Shown here piece by piece: positions 56,877 through 64,000 of a stretch of DNA of 64,000 bases. The notes beneath the pieces were generated by a model. It ran no database searches, was not told where the DNA came from, and saw nothing but the letters and a program-made list of their open reading frames with translations. Within the stretch, counting starts at the first letter, position 1; each line of letters opens with the position of its first letter. The stretch covers positions 4,216,001 to 4,280,000 of the forward strand of contig NZ_JAPNKC010000001.1 of the NCBI RefSeq assembly GCF_026626705.1, given 5' to 3'. This DNA is from Pyxidicoccus sp. MSG2 (GTDB lineage: Bacteria; Myxococcota; Myxococcia; Myxococcales; Myxococcaceae). A program made the position numbers and the translations under genes.

Positions 56877-57161
56877 CATGTCTGTCTTTCCGGGAATACA
56901 TCTCTAGAATTCCCAAACAGTCAGCAAAAAGGCAGCGACACTGTAGTGTTGCAGCCCGGTGGCCATGAACCCCGGAATACTCCGAGAGCAATGCGTGCCC
57001 TCGGAGTCTCTCCCAGAGAGCGGGCGCTGGATTGCGACGCGCTCGAGGGGTTCACGGCCAGCTATTTTCGCTGGCTTGCAGGGTGCTCTAGCATACAGAT
57101 TCACCGCCTACTCCGGTCGGGCTACATCAGCCCCACCGGCTGGCGCGGGGGGCAGCGAGCC

Positions 57162-57731
57162 GTGACATCTTCACTGTCTGGGGTGCATTACAAAGGCTTC
57201 ACCGTCCAGAACCTGCTCGCCTATGTGCATGAGCGGTTTGGGGAAGAGACGGCGCGCCAGGCCGTGGAGTCGCTGGCGCCGGAGCTGAGGAAGCACACCG
57301 ACCCGCGCACGACGCTCGCGGTGGGCTGGGTGCCGGTGGAGACGTACTTCGGCATCGTCCAGCACGTGGTGGACCATCACTTCGAGGGCAAGGCCGCGGG
57401 CGCGCAGACGATTGGCTACGAAGTCACCCTTCGCGACATCCACTCCATCTTCAAGATGGTGCTGCGCTTCACGACGCCCAGCATGGTGCTCGGCATGGCG
57501 CGGCGCATGTGGCGCTCGTACTGCGACCAGGGCGAGCTGCTGCACTCGGATGAGAACGGCATGGGCGTGCTGACGCTGCGCCAGTTCTCGTACCAGACGC
57601 CGGTGTCCATCAACGAGCTGGCGGGGGGCTTCAAGGCGTACCTCGAGTGCTCGAGCGCGAAGAATCCCCGCGTGGAGGTCATCGCCCCCGGGGCCGACGG
57701 CGCCCTGCGCTGGCGCATCTCCTCCGGGTGA
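57162..57731 (+). CDS. Unknown protein with DUF2378-like layout
   Basis: Predicted 189 residues from GTG at 57162 (VTSSLSGVHYKGF). The open frame reaches back to 56946, but that part is low-GC and not protein-like. The pattern (FTVQNLLAYVHERFGEETARQAVESLAPELRK..LAVGWVPVETYFGIVQHVVDHHFEG..TPSMVLGMARRMWRSYCDQGELL..AGGFKAYLECSSAKNPRVEV) resembles the overall build of DUF2378 or haem-NO-binding/V4R proteins, but sequence similarity is weak. Start uncertain. Function unknown. Confidence 0.68.
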   Translation: MTSSLSGVHYKGFTVQNLLAYVHERFGEETARQAVESLAPELRKHTDPRTTLAVGWVPVETYFGIVQHVVDHHFEGKAAGAQTIGYEVTLRDIHSIFKMVLRFTTPSMVLGMARRMWRSYCDQGELLHSDENGMGVLTLRQFSYQTPVSINELAGGFKAYLECSSAKNPRVEVIAPGADGALRWRISSG

Positions 57732-57963
57732 CCCGGGGCCTTCCCGCGAAGGCGCTGTAGGCGCCGCCCGCACCCGGCGGAAGGTGACAGTCGGGTGGCA
57801 GACGCTTCACCTCCGCGCCAGGGGTGTGACGGCGGTGCCAACAGTGGTGGTTACCCGGCAGATGAAGCGTTGTGCCTTGAATGGGGGGCGCGGGGTGTGG
57901 CACACGCCGGCCACCCTTCCGGACCGACCGTCGTTCCGAGACCCACACCCCAGGAAGTGCGCA

Positions 57964-58761
57964 ATGCTTCGCAAGCGGTTGCAGTCGTGGCTGGTGCTCC
58001 CCGCGCTGATGCTGTGGGGCTGTGGGCCCGCGCAGGAGTCGGAAGACGGCGCCCCCTACGGCGAGAGCGCGCAGCCCATGCTGTACGCACCGCCCGCGAC
58101 GGCGAGCGGCAACGTCCTGGACAGTACGGCGTACATGGGCCGCGTGGAGCTGGGCGGCGCGGCGCAGACGCGCTTCACGGCGAACCCGCAGTACCTGTCC
58201 TTCGGCTTCAGCGTGCGCCCGGGCGCGCAGGTGAAGCTGGAGGTGACGCACCTGGGCAGCAGCATGTACCTGGACACGGGCCTGTTCGTGTACGGCCCGC
58301 GCCGGGCGGACGGCAGCTACGGCGGCGCGGCGCTCGCGCAGGACGACGACTCCGGCTACGGGCAGCTCAGCCGGGTGGACGCGCTCACGCTGGCGCAGGG
58401 CGGTGACTACCTCGTGGTAGTGAGCACCGGCACCGGCGCGGGCAAGCAGTTCCGCCTGCAACTGGACTGCGCCAACGGCGCGTGCGCGCCCGTGGTGGAC
58501 CCGGCGCTGTACCGCCGGTGTGATTGGGAAGTGGCGCTGCCCATCAAGGAGTGCGTCGAGAGCACGGTGGACGAGTACGGCGTGTCCCTGGCGGAGGCGT
58601 ACGACAGCTGCACCGGCCCGGACGACGCGCACGCCTTCTACCGGGAGGCGTGCCAGGCGGGCGGCACCGCCCCGGACTGGTGCCAGGGCGGCGAGGCACA
58701 GTTCACCTTGCGGATGTGGCCGGTGTGCCAGGACCACTTCCAGACCGATTACGGCCTCTGA
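57964..58761 (+). CDS. Lipoprotein with beta-rich domain and Cys-rich tail
   Basis: Predicted 265 residues from MLRKRLQSW, AGGAAG nearby. The lipobox is at LMLWGCG. The central domain (about 50-170; YLSFGFSVRPGAQVKLEVTHLGSSMYLDTGLFVYGP..ALAQDDDSGYGQLSRVDALTLAQGGDYLVVVSTG) resembles PPC-type (pre-peptidase C-terminal) folds. The tail has repeated cysteines (LDCANGACAP, RRCDW, ECVE, SCTG, EACQ, WCQG, VCQDH). Likely secreted or surface. A strong hairpin follows. Confidence 0.82.
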   Translation: MLRKRLQSWLVLPALMLWGCGPAQESEDGAPYGESAQPMLYAPPATASGNVLDSTAYMGRVELGGAAQTRFTANPQYLSFGFSVRPGAQVKLEVTHLGSSMYLDTGLFVYGPRRADGSYGGAALAQDDDSGYGQLSRVDALTLAQGGDYLVVVSTGTGAGKQFRLQLDCANGACAPVVDPALYRRCDWEVALPIKECVESTVDEYGVSLAEAYDSCTGPDDAHAFYREACQAGGTAPDWCQGGEAQFTLRMWPVCQDHFQTDYGL

Positions 58762-58779
58762 AAAGGCCCCCTCACCCGC

Positions 58780-58805
58780 CGGCCCACGTGACGCCACGTG
58801 GGCCG
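58780..58805. terminator. Bidirectional terminator hairpin
   Basis: CGGCCCACGTG (58780-58790) and CACGTGGGCCG (58795-58805) pair perfectly with loop ACGC, between the convergent lipoprotein and DUF4139 genes. Confidence 0.7.
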
Positions 58806-58818
58806 CCGGGCCTTCCGG

Positions 58819-60831
58819 CTACAGCTCCGCCTGGTAGCTGATGGACTGGACGCGGCGGTTGAGCTCCTCCTGAGCCGCCTGCCGCTCCTTCATCAGCCGC
58901 TCCAGCTCGCGGCCGATGGCCTCCAGCCGGTCCTCCTGCTCGTTGAGCTTCCCCACGAAGCGCTCCGCCAGCTCGCGCTGGGACGCGCCGCTCTTGAGTG
59001 ACTCGATGTTGGAGCGGATGCGCTCCTGGTCCTTGAAGAGCTGCTCGCGCTCGGCCGTCAGGCGCTGCTCGTCCCGCGCCAGCGCGGCCACCCTGTCGCG
59101 CAGGGCCACCACCTCGCGCAGCGCGTCCGCCACCTGCCGGTCGATGTAGTGCGCCGACACGAAGTACGTCACCTCGTCCAGGCCCACGTTGGAGATGAGG
59201 TACTGGCGCTGGCCGCGCGTGCGCTCGGCGACCACCAGCTCGTCGTGCGCGCTCGGGGCCAGCTCGCGCTTGAAGCGCCAGAAGCCGTCCGTCGTCTCCG
59301 CGGGCTCCGGCATGTCCTTCATCAGCTCCCAGCCGGTGCGCGGGTGCTCCACGAAGAGCACCTGCGGCCGGGGCGCCTTGTTGCGCACCAGGTACTTCGT
59401 CTGCCGCACGTGGAAGTACTCCACCACCAGCGTGCCCCGGTTCACCACCGCGCGGAACACCGGCCCGTCCTCCATCTTGTCTTCCACCGACACCACGCAC
59501 CCCAGCTCCACCGCGTACGGCACGAAGCGCCTGTCGTTGGGCTTCATCGTGTCCAGCATCGCCTCGCCCACGTAGCGCTCGTCCTCGGACACCGTCACCG
59601 GGCCGCCCTCCAGCGTCAGCCCCGTGGTGTTCTTCAGCTCGATGCAGGCCATGGGGTTCTTCTCGCGCGTGGCCCGGTTGTAGAGGAGCACCCGCCGCCC
59701 CTCGAAGGGCTTGTGCAGAATCGGCACCAGCGCGCTCTGGTTGCGGTGCACCGTCACCGGCCGGTCCACGCCGTACTCGAAGAGGTCGCCCACCTCCTTC
59801 GTCAGAGTCGTCACCGCCGCGGCCTGCTGCTCCAGGACGTCGCGAATCCGTGGCCCGCCTCCGCCCGGCCCTCCGACGAGCGCCTTCTCCGCCCGGGCCC
59901 TCCGGGGTGCGCCCGGTGCGGCCATGGCCGGCGCGGGAGACGGCGGCCCCGCCACGGCCACGGCGCCCCCGCCCACCATCATGTCCATGCCGCCGAAGCT
60001 CTCCTCCGGAATCACTGGCGCGGCGGCCGCCTCCGTCCTCACCTCCACCACCGGCCGCTTCATGTAGCGGGGGTTGTAGAGGTCGTGCACGAAGGACACA
60101 GGCAGCCCGGCGATGAGCGACAGCTGGACGTCCACCCAGTCCTCGTCACCGGTGTTGTCCACCAGCGCCCAGCCCTGAAGCAGCGGTGCCTCGCCCTCGT
60201 CCAGGAGGATGCGGTAGCTCGTCTTCCACACCGGAGCCTCCACCACGTAGCTGACGAACAGCTCGCGCTCGCCCTGGCCCGCGGTGAGGATGGCCATCCG
60301 CTTGCTGTCCTTCTTGTACGAGGACAGCACCGTGGCCAGGTAGAACTCCAAATCCTTGCGCACCGCTTCGTCGAGGAACTCCAGCTCGGAGATTTCCAGC
60401 ACGTCGAACGTCCGCAGCGAGCCACCCACCAGCAGCGACAGGAAGGGGCGCGCCACGCTCGTCTCCCCCGCCGCCACCTCCAGCGAGTCCAGGCCGATGA
60501 TGGAGCCCTCCACCTGGCCGCCGCCCACGCGCGCCCGCACGCGCGCGCCCTTTATCTGGCCCAGCAACGCCACGAGGCTGCCGTCCGCGGGAATGCGGAT
60601 GGTGGCCTCCGCCAGCAACTGCTCCAGCGGCTTGGTGGAGTCGTAGCTCACCGCCGACACCGAGCCGCCCGACAAGTCGAGCACCGTGAGGGACTTCAGC
60701 ACGTCGTTCATGTCACGCGCCTTGAAGTCCAGGTTCAGCGTGTCGCTGCCGCTCACCTTTCCCCGGCGCTCGAAGTAGCCAACTCCATGCTTGTAGAGGA
60801 CGACGCGGCGGATGGGCAGGTTCGTGGGCAT
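58819..60831 (-). CDS. DUF4139 domain protein with C-terminal coiled coil
   Basis: Predicted 670 residues from MPTNLPIRRVVLYKHGVGYFERRG, a typical opening for this group. The central region (KTSYRILLDEGEAPLLQGWALVDNTGDEDWVDVQLSLIAGLPVSF) and VLLYNRATREKNPMACIELKNTTGLTLEGGPVTVSEDERYVGEAML match the DUF4139 mucoidy-inhibitor-like fold. An Ala/Pro/Gly linker (about 295-335) and a C-terminal coiled coil (about 580-665) complete it. No signal peptide. Role unknown; family members are often near envelope genes. Confidence 0.85.
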   Translation of the reverse strand: MPTNLPIRRVVLYKHGVGYFERRGKVSGSDTLNLDFKARDMNDVLKSLTVLDLSGGSVSAVSYDSTKPLEQLLAEATIRIPADGSLVALLGQIKGARVRARVGGGQVEGSIIGLDSLEVAAGETSVARPFLSLLVGGSLRTFDVLEISELEFLDEAVRKDLEFYLATVLSSYKKDSKRMAILTAGQGERELFVSYVVEAPVWKTSYRILLDEGEAPLLQGWALVDNTGDEDWVDVQLSLIAGLPVSFVHDLYNPRYMKRPVVEVRTEAAAAPVIPEESFGGMDMMVGGGAVAVAGPPSPAPAMAAPGAPRRARAEKALVGGPGGGGPRIRDVLEQQAAAVTTLTKEVGDLFEYGVDRPVTVHRNQSALVPILHKPFEGRRVLLYNRATREKNPMACIELKNTTGLTLEGGPVTVSEDERYVGEAMLDTMKPNDRRFVPYAVELGCVVSVEDKMEDGPVFRAVVNRGTLVVEYFHVRQTKYLVRNKAPRPQVLFVEHPRTGWELMKDMPEPAETTDGFWRFKRELAPSAHDELVVAERTRGQRQYLISNVGLDEVTYFVSAHYIDRQVADALREVVALRDRVAALARDEQRLTAEREQLFKDQERIRSNIESLKSGASQRELAERFVGKLNEQEDRLEAIGRELERLMKERQAAQEELNRRVQSISYQAEL

Positions 60832-60932
60832 GAGGCGCGCAACTCCAGAATTGTTGGGGACGTCCTGTCCCCCCGGTGTATCAAGCCCCGCCCGGGGTCG
60901 CGCAATGCCGGCCCGGATACGAGGTCTCCCGT

Positions 60933-62192
60933 ATGAGAAAGAGTCCCGCCCCCTTCTTGTCGCGCTCCGTCCTGCTGTGCGCGGCGCTGGCCCTCGGCCC
61001 CGGCTGCAAGAGCATGGAACCGAAGCCCACCCCACCCTCCGACGGCACGCCCTCCCCGGGCCAGGACACCGGGGCGGTGTCCACGCCGGAGGCCGTCACA
61101 CCGGAAACGCCCACGCCCGCGCAGGGCACGTCGCCCTGGCAGCGCGCCCGCGTGGGGGACCGCGTGACGTACGCCTTCTCCGCCAACCGCAGCCGGCCCG
61201 GCGCGCGCGGTGGAATGAACGTTCCTTCCGCGGCGGTGGCCGGCGTGGTGACGGTGGAGGTGGTGGCGGTGAAGGCGCCCTGGGTGTGGCTGGGTGTCTC
61301 CTTCACAGGCGACGGCGGGGCGCCGCTGCCGCAGCCGCGCCTGGCGCGCTCGCTGGTGTTGCCCATGCGCTCGGACGAGACGCGGAAGCTGGAGCCCGTC
61401 CGCAAGGGCGTGCAGAGCACCGAGCAGCTCACCGCCGTCGGCCGCACCTGGGACGCGAAGCGCTACCTCCATGACCAGCGCATGGTGGACGGCCCCCAGG
61501 AGAGCCGCCTCTATGCCATCGACCCCGGGCCGCTGTACCTCACCAACGGCCTGCTGGACGCGAGCACCACCCTGTCCGGCTTCGGCGTGGCCGGCGGCTC
61601 GCAGCTCACCCTGACGGAGGTGCGCCAGGGCAGCGCGGACGCCTCCGCCCCGCTGCCCACGCTGGCGCTGCCCATGGGCCCGGGCACCTGGTTCGACCTG
61701 CACATGGACTCGGGCGGCACGCCGTCCGTGATGCGCACCTGCATGGGCGCGGAGCGCGGCTTCGTGTTGCGTCAACAGTCCACCGAGCCCGCGAGCGGCG
61801 CGGAGGCGTGCCCGGACTTCTCGCAGGCGGAGCCGGTGCCGCTGGAGGAGGCCGTGCTCGCGCTCGCGTGGGAGGCGCTGGACCTCCAGCAGTGGCCGCC
61901 GCAGCCGGTGGGGACTGCTCCGGCGGTGCGCGGAACGCTGGAGCTGCAGGGGCACAAGGTGCCGGTGCTCCAGTTCGAGAAGCCCGAGGACGTGGGCGGC
62001 ACACGGGGGGCTCGCGTCGTGACGTACGCCGCGGACCCGTGGGACGGCTCGCTGTCCGGGCTGGCGCTCGAGGCCCGCCTCCAGGCGCTGAGCGACACCC
62101 TCTTCCGCGCCCCCCAGCGTGGCAAGCGCGAGCCGGTGGACGGCACGCGGCTGGTGGACTGGGGCACCTGGGTGCCGGGGACGAAGCCATGA
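60933..62192 (+). CDS. Lipoprotein of unknown function
   Basis: Predicted 419 residues from MRKSPAPFLS; lipobox ALALGPGCKS. A Pro/Thr-rich linker precedes a beta-rich body (WQRARVGDRVTYAFSANRSRPG..VEVVAVKAPWVWLGVSFTG..TWFDLHMDSGGTPSVMRTCMGAERGFVLR..LEARLQALSDTLFRAP). Seen only as a myxobacterial-style lipoprotein; I do not assign a function. The TGA overlaps the next ATG, so the two are coupled. Confidence 0.78.
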   Translation: MRKSPAPFLSRSVLLCAALALGPGCKSMEPKPTPPSDGTPSPGQDTGAVSTPEAVTPETPTPAQGTSPWQRARVGDRVTYAFSANRSRPGARGGMNVPSAAVAGVVTVEVVAVKAPWVWLGVSFTGDGGAPLPQPRLARSLVLPMRSDETRKLEPVRKGVQSTEQLTAVGRTWDAKRYLHDQRMVDGPQESRLYAIDPGPLYLTNGLLDASTTLSGFGVAGGSQLTLTEVRQGSADASAPLPTLALPMGPGTWFDLHMDSGGTPSVMRTCMGAERGFVLRQQSTEPASGAEACPDFSQAEPVPLEEAVLALAWEALDLQQWPPQPVGTAPAVRGTLELQGHKVPVLQFEKPEDVGGTRGARVVTYAADPWDGSLSGLALEARLQALSDTLFRAPQRGKREPVDGTRLVDWGTWVPGTKP

Positions 62193-62509
62193 CGCTCGCG
62201 CTCTACGTCGTCGTCATCGACGTGGACCCCGCCTCCGAGGAGGCGTGGAACCGGTGGCACGAGGACATCCACGTCCCCGAGGTGCTGCGCGAGCCGGGCT
62301 TCCGCTCCTGCCGCAAGTGGCGCGACACCGAGCCTGCCCCGGACGGCTGGGCACGCTACGTGTGCCATTACGAACTGACGGAGCTGGACGCGATGCGCCG
62401 CTACGCGAGCAGCGAGGCAGCGAAGCGCCTGAGGGAAGAGTCCCTGACTCGCTTCGGCACTGTCACGCGCTACTCACGCCAGGTACTCACCGAGGTGAAA
62501 CGTTTCTGA
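62189..62509 (+). CDS. Small ferredoxin-like fold protein (DUF4286/ABM-like)
   Basis: Predicted 106 residues from ATG overlapping the previous stop (ATGA). The pattern LYVVVIDVDPASEEAWNRWHEDIHVPEVLREPGFRSCRKWRD..RYVCHYELTELDAMRRYASSEAAKRLREE fits DUF4286 or related dimeric alpha/beta-barrel proteins. Such proteins may bind small ligands or act as monooxygenase-like enzymes. Soluble, hence an odd partner for a lipoprotein. Confidence 0.8.
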   Translation: MTLALYVVVIDVDPASEEAWNRWHEDIHVPEVLREPGFRSCRKWRDTEPAPDGWARYVCHYELTELDAMRRYASSEAAKRLREESLTRFGTVTRYSRQVLTEVKRF

Positions 62510-62549
62510 TTCTCGGGAAATGGGTTTCCCATGAAGCCACCGTGAATCG

Positions 62550-62580
62550 CCGCGGCCCGCTCAGGCGGAGAGGGCCGCGG
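62550..62580. terminator. Hairpin overlapping the GNAT stop codon
   Basis: CCGCGGCCC (62550-62558) and GGGCCGCGG (62572-62580) pair perfectly around a 13-base loop that contains the stop codon of the minus-strand GNAT gene. It lies 40 bp after the plus-strand stop. Confidence 0.55.
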
Positions 62581-63121
62581 ACGGCGTGCGGGAGGCCGAC
62601 CGGGCGCTGCCGGCCATGAGGAAGTGGCCCTTCGAGTCGGTGGGCAAATCCAATCGCAGACAGAGGTGACCTGGGGGCGGCCCGTCCACGGGCGAGCAGG
62701 AGGACTCGCGCGCGCGGAAGCCCATGGACTCCAGCACGCGGCGCGCGGTGTCGTTGCCGGTGCGGACGAAGGCTTCCACATGGCGCAGGCCGTCCAGTCG
62801 GACACCGCGGCGGATGGTCTCCGTCGCGGCCCAGTGGCCCGCGCCCGCGAGCCGATACGGCGCCGCCACCATGCAGCTCAGCCGTGCGTAGCGCGCTTCG
62901 CTGTCGATGTGGGAGAGCGCGGCGAGGCCGATGATGCCGCAGCCCTTCTCCGCCACCGCGAACAGCCGCGTGCCGCGCATGGGGCCGGCGAGCGGCGTGT
63001 CCGTCTCGGGCCGCAGCCACCAGAACACCTCGCCGATGTCCGGGTCCTCCAGCAGCAGGTCCACCGCGCCGGAGACGGCGCTGCCCGCGACTTCGATGGG
63101 AATCAGCTGGCGCTCACGCAT
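62561..63121 (-). CDS. GNAT-family N-acetyltransferase
   Basis: Predicted 186 residues. GNAT layout: GTRLFAVAEKGCGIIGLAALSHIDSEARYARLSCMVAAPYRLAGAGHWAATETIRRGV..LRHVEAFVRTGNDTARRVLESMGFRARE, i.e. strands 4 and 5 and the acetyl-CoA loop in altered form, ending with the common NxxARRVLESMGF motif. Acetyl-CoA-dependent acylation is inferred. A flexible tail (SARSASRTPSAALSA) ends the protein. Target unknown. Confidence 0.82.
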   Translation of the reverse strand: MRERQLIPIEVAGSAVSGAVDLLLEDPDIGEVFWWLRPETDTPLAGPMRGTRLFAVAEKGCGIIGLAALSHIDSEARYARLSCMVAAPYRLAGAGHWAATETIRRGVRLDGLRHVEAFVRTGNDTARRVLESMGFRARESSCSPVDGPPPGHLCLRLDLPTDSKGHFLMAGSARSASRTPSAALSA

Positions 63122-63232
63122 GGGTTCGTCCCCCTACACACTGTCGACTTCAAGGGACGTGCCATTATTCAAAAAAACTGAAACATGACGGCATCTTGCA
63201 CGTGAGTGCGGCACCGGTGTGCGAGCACGGCA

Positions 63233-63263
63233 CACGGGCCCGGGATTTCAGTCCGGGCCCGTG
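63233..63263 (-). terminator. Hairpin after ohr
   Basis: CACGGGCCCGG (63233-63243) and CCGGGCCCGTG (63253-63263) pair perfectly around a 9-base loop, starting 9 bp after the ohr stop on the minus strand. No T-run. Confidence 0.6.
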
Positions 63264-63272
63264 CCAACTGCG

Positions 63273-63710
63273 TTACTCCGCGACAGCGAGCTTCACGTCG
63301 ATGTTGCCGCGCGTGGCCTTGGAGTACGGGCACACCTCGTGGGCCGCGTGCATGAGCTTCTCGGCCTCGTCGCGGGGCATGCCGGGGAGGATGCCCGTCA
63401 GCACCACCGCGAGGCCGAAGCCGCCGTCCGGCGTCTTGCCGATGGTGACGGCGGCGGTGATGCCCACGCCCTCGCCCAGCGTCTTGCCCTGCATGCGCCC
63501 CACGAGGCGCAGCGCGCCCTCGAAGCAGGCGGAGTAGCCCGCGGCGAAGAGCGTCTCCGGGTTGGCCTTCGCGCCGCCCGGGCCACCCATCTCCTTGGGC
63601 AGGGCGAGCTGCAGGTCGATGACGCCGTCGGCGGACTTCACGTGGCCGCTGCGGCCGCCGTGGGTGGTGGCGGTGGTGGTGTACAGGGGGCTGACGGTAA
63701 CGGGGGCCAT
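63273..63710 (-). CDS. ohr: Organic hydroperoxide resistance protein Ohr (OsmC family)
   Basis: Predicted 145 residues, normal length. The two redox cysteines are Cys62 in AAGYSACFEGAL and Cys127 in HEVCPYSKATRGN. Ohr reduces fatty acid and other organic hydroperoxides with lipoyl-protein electrons. The opening YTTTATTHGGRSGHVKS and LPKEMGGPGG are typical of Ohr rather than OsmC. It lies 17 bp downstream of the MarR-type gene and is probably repressed by it. Confidence 0.95.
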   Translation of the reverse strand: MAPVTVSPLYTTTATTHGGRSGHVKSADGVIDLQLALPKEMGGPGGAKANPETLFAAGYSACFEGALRLVGRMQGKTLGEGVGITAAVTIGKTPDGGFGLAVVLTGILPGMPRDEAEKLMHAAHEVCPYSKATRGNIDVKLAVAE

Positions 63711-63727
63711 GGAATGCTCCTATGGGA

Positions 63728-64000
63728 TTACTTCGAGGGTTCAGACTGGGACTTCGACAGCGCTTCGAACAGCCGCTGGACGTCGCGGCGCATGCGTGAA
63801 AGCTCTTCGAGCGACAGGCCCATCTTGCAGACCATCGCCTCGGGAATGGACACGGCCCTGCGCTTCAGCGCGCGTCCTTGAGTCGTGAGGTGGACGTGCA
63901 CCGAGCGCGCGTCCTCGGTGGACCGCTCCCGCTTCACCAGCCCCTGGGCCTCCAGCCGCTTCAACAGCGGCGTGAGTGTCCCCGAGTCCAGGAACAGCCG
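63728..64000 (-). CDS. ohrR: MarR/OhrR-type regulator, 5' end cut by the window edge
   Basis: 91 codons are visible and the frame is open to the window end. The edge reads RLFLDSGTLTPLLKRLEAQGLVKRERSTEDARSVHVHLTTQGRALKRRA, the DNA-recognition helix and wing of OhrR-like MarR proteins (LDSGTLTPLLKRLE is characteristic). The redox cysteine expected near the N-terminus is outside the window; a Cys in MVCKMGL is inside. Placed directly before ohr, so organic peroxide control is the natural reading. Confidence 0.88.
   Translation of the reverse strand, partial: RLFLDSGTLTPLLKRLEAQGLVKRERSTEDARSVHVHLTTQGRALKRRAVSIPEAMVCKMGLSLEELSRMRRDVQRLFEALSKSQSEPSK

Noticed and set aside
56946..57161. Extension of the gene at 57162
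   Set aside because: Lower GC and non-coding character; the protein pattern begins after the GTG.

Overview
The window is about 70% GC. It has the gene style of a myxobacterium (Myxococcota, most likely Myxococcaceae such as Myxococcus, Corallococcus or Pyxidicoccus). The evidence is a DUF2378 protein of the myxobacterial paralogous family, many histidine kinases and one Ser/Thr kinase with a PEGA tail, numerous lipoproteins with Asp/Ala/Gly-rich linkers, and strong third-position GC that opens very long antisense frames. Genus and species cannot be fixed from this sequence. No rRNA, tRNA, CRISPR array, insertion sequence or phage was seen.

Region 1 (1-7.1 kb): the 3' part of an S41 peptidase, then a three-GAF histidine kinase, an aldo/keto reductase and a Tat-exported PhoX-type protein, all three on the minus strand. 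Short tandem duplications cover the 3' ends of two of these genes.

Region 2 (7.1-17.1 kb): a tightly packed minus-strand signalling cluster. In order of transcription it encodes a 1966-residue soluble hybrid kinase with nine 92-residue HAMP-type repeats, a CheR methyltransferase, a CheB-like protein lacking the usual serine, a receiver-PAS protein, a winged-helix-like protein and two tiny membrane proteins. Most junctions overlap by about 4 bases. A small unknown gene and a cluster of dyad symmetries lie upstream. This is the most interesting part of the window.

Region 3 (17.2-25.2 kb): a Ser/Thr kinase overlapping a TPR protein and a Cys-rich lipoprotein; then KaiC-like ATPase, receiver and unknown genes divergent from a PAS histidine kinase.

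Region 4 (25.4-37.4 kb): a coiled-coil lipoprotein, a short-chain fatty acid transporter and a secreted protein, followed by a minus-strand group of envelope genes (PstS-like binding protein, streptogramin-lyase-like propeller, four-haem-motif cytochrome, DUF4397-like lipoprotein) and another propeller lipoprotein.

Region 5 (37.7-46.4 kb): membrane pyrophosphatase, HTH/zinc-ribbon protein, cold shock protein, DUF99, STAS-like, Nudix, DUF2378, and two lipoprotein genes of lower GC, one with a JAB/MPN-like motif.

Region 6 (46.4-64 kb): a TetR-MFP-RND efflux operon, DUF2293, RNase Z, rhomboid protease, amidohydrolase, several lipoproteins, a DUF4139 protein, a GNAT acetyltransferase, and Ohr with the start of its OhrR-type repressor cut by the window edge.
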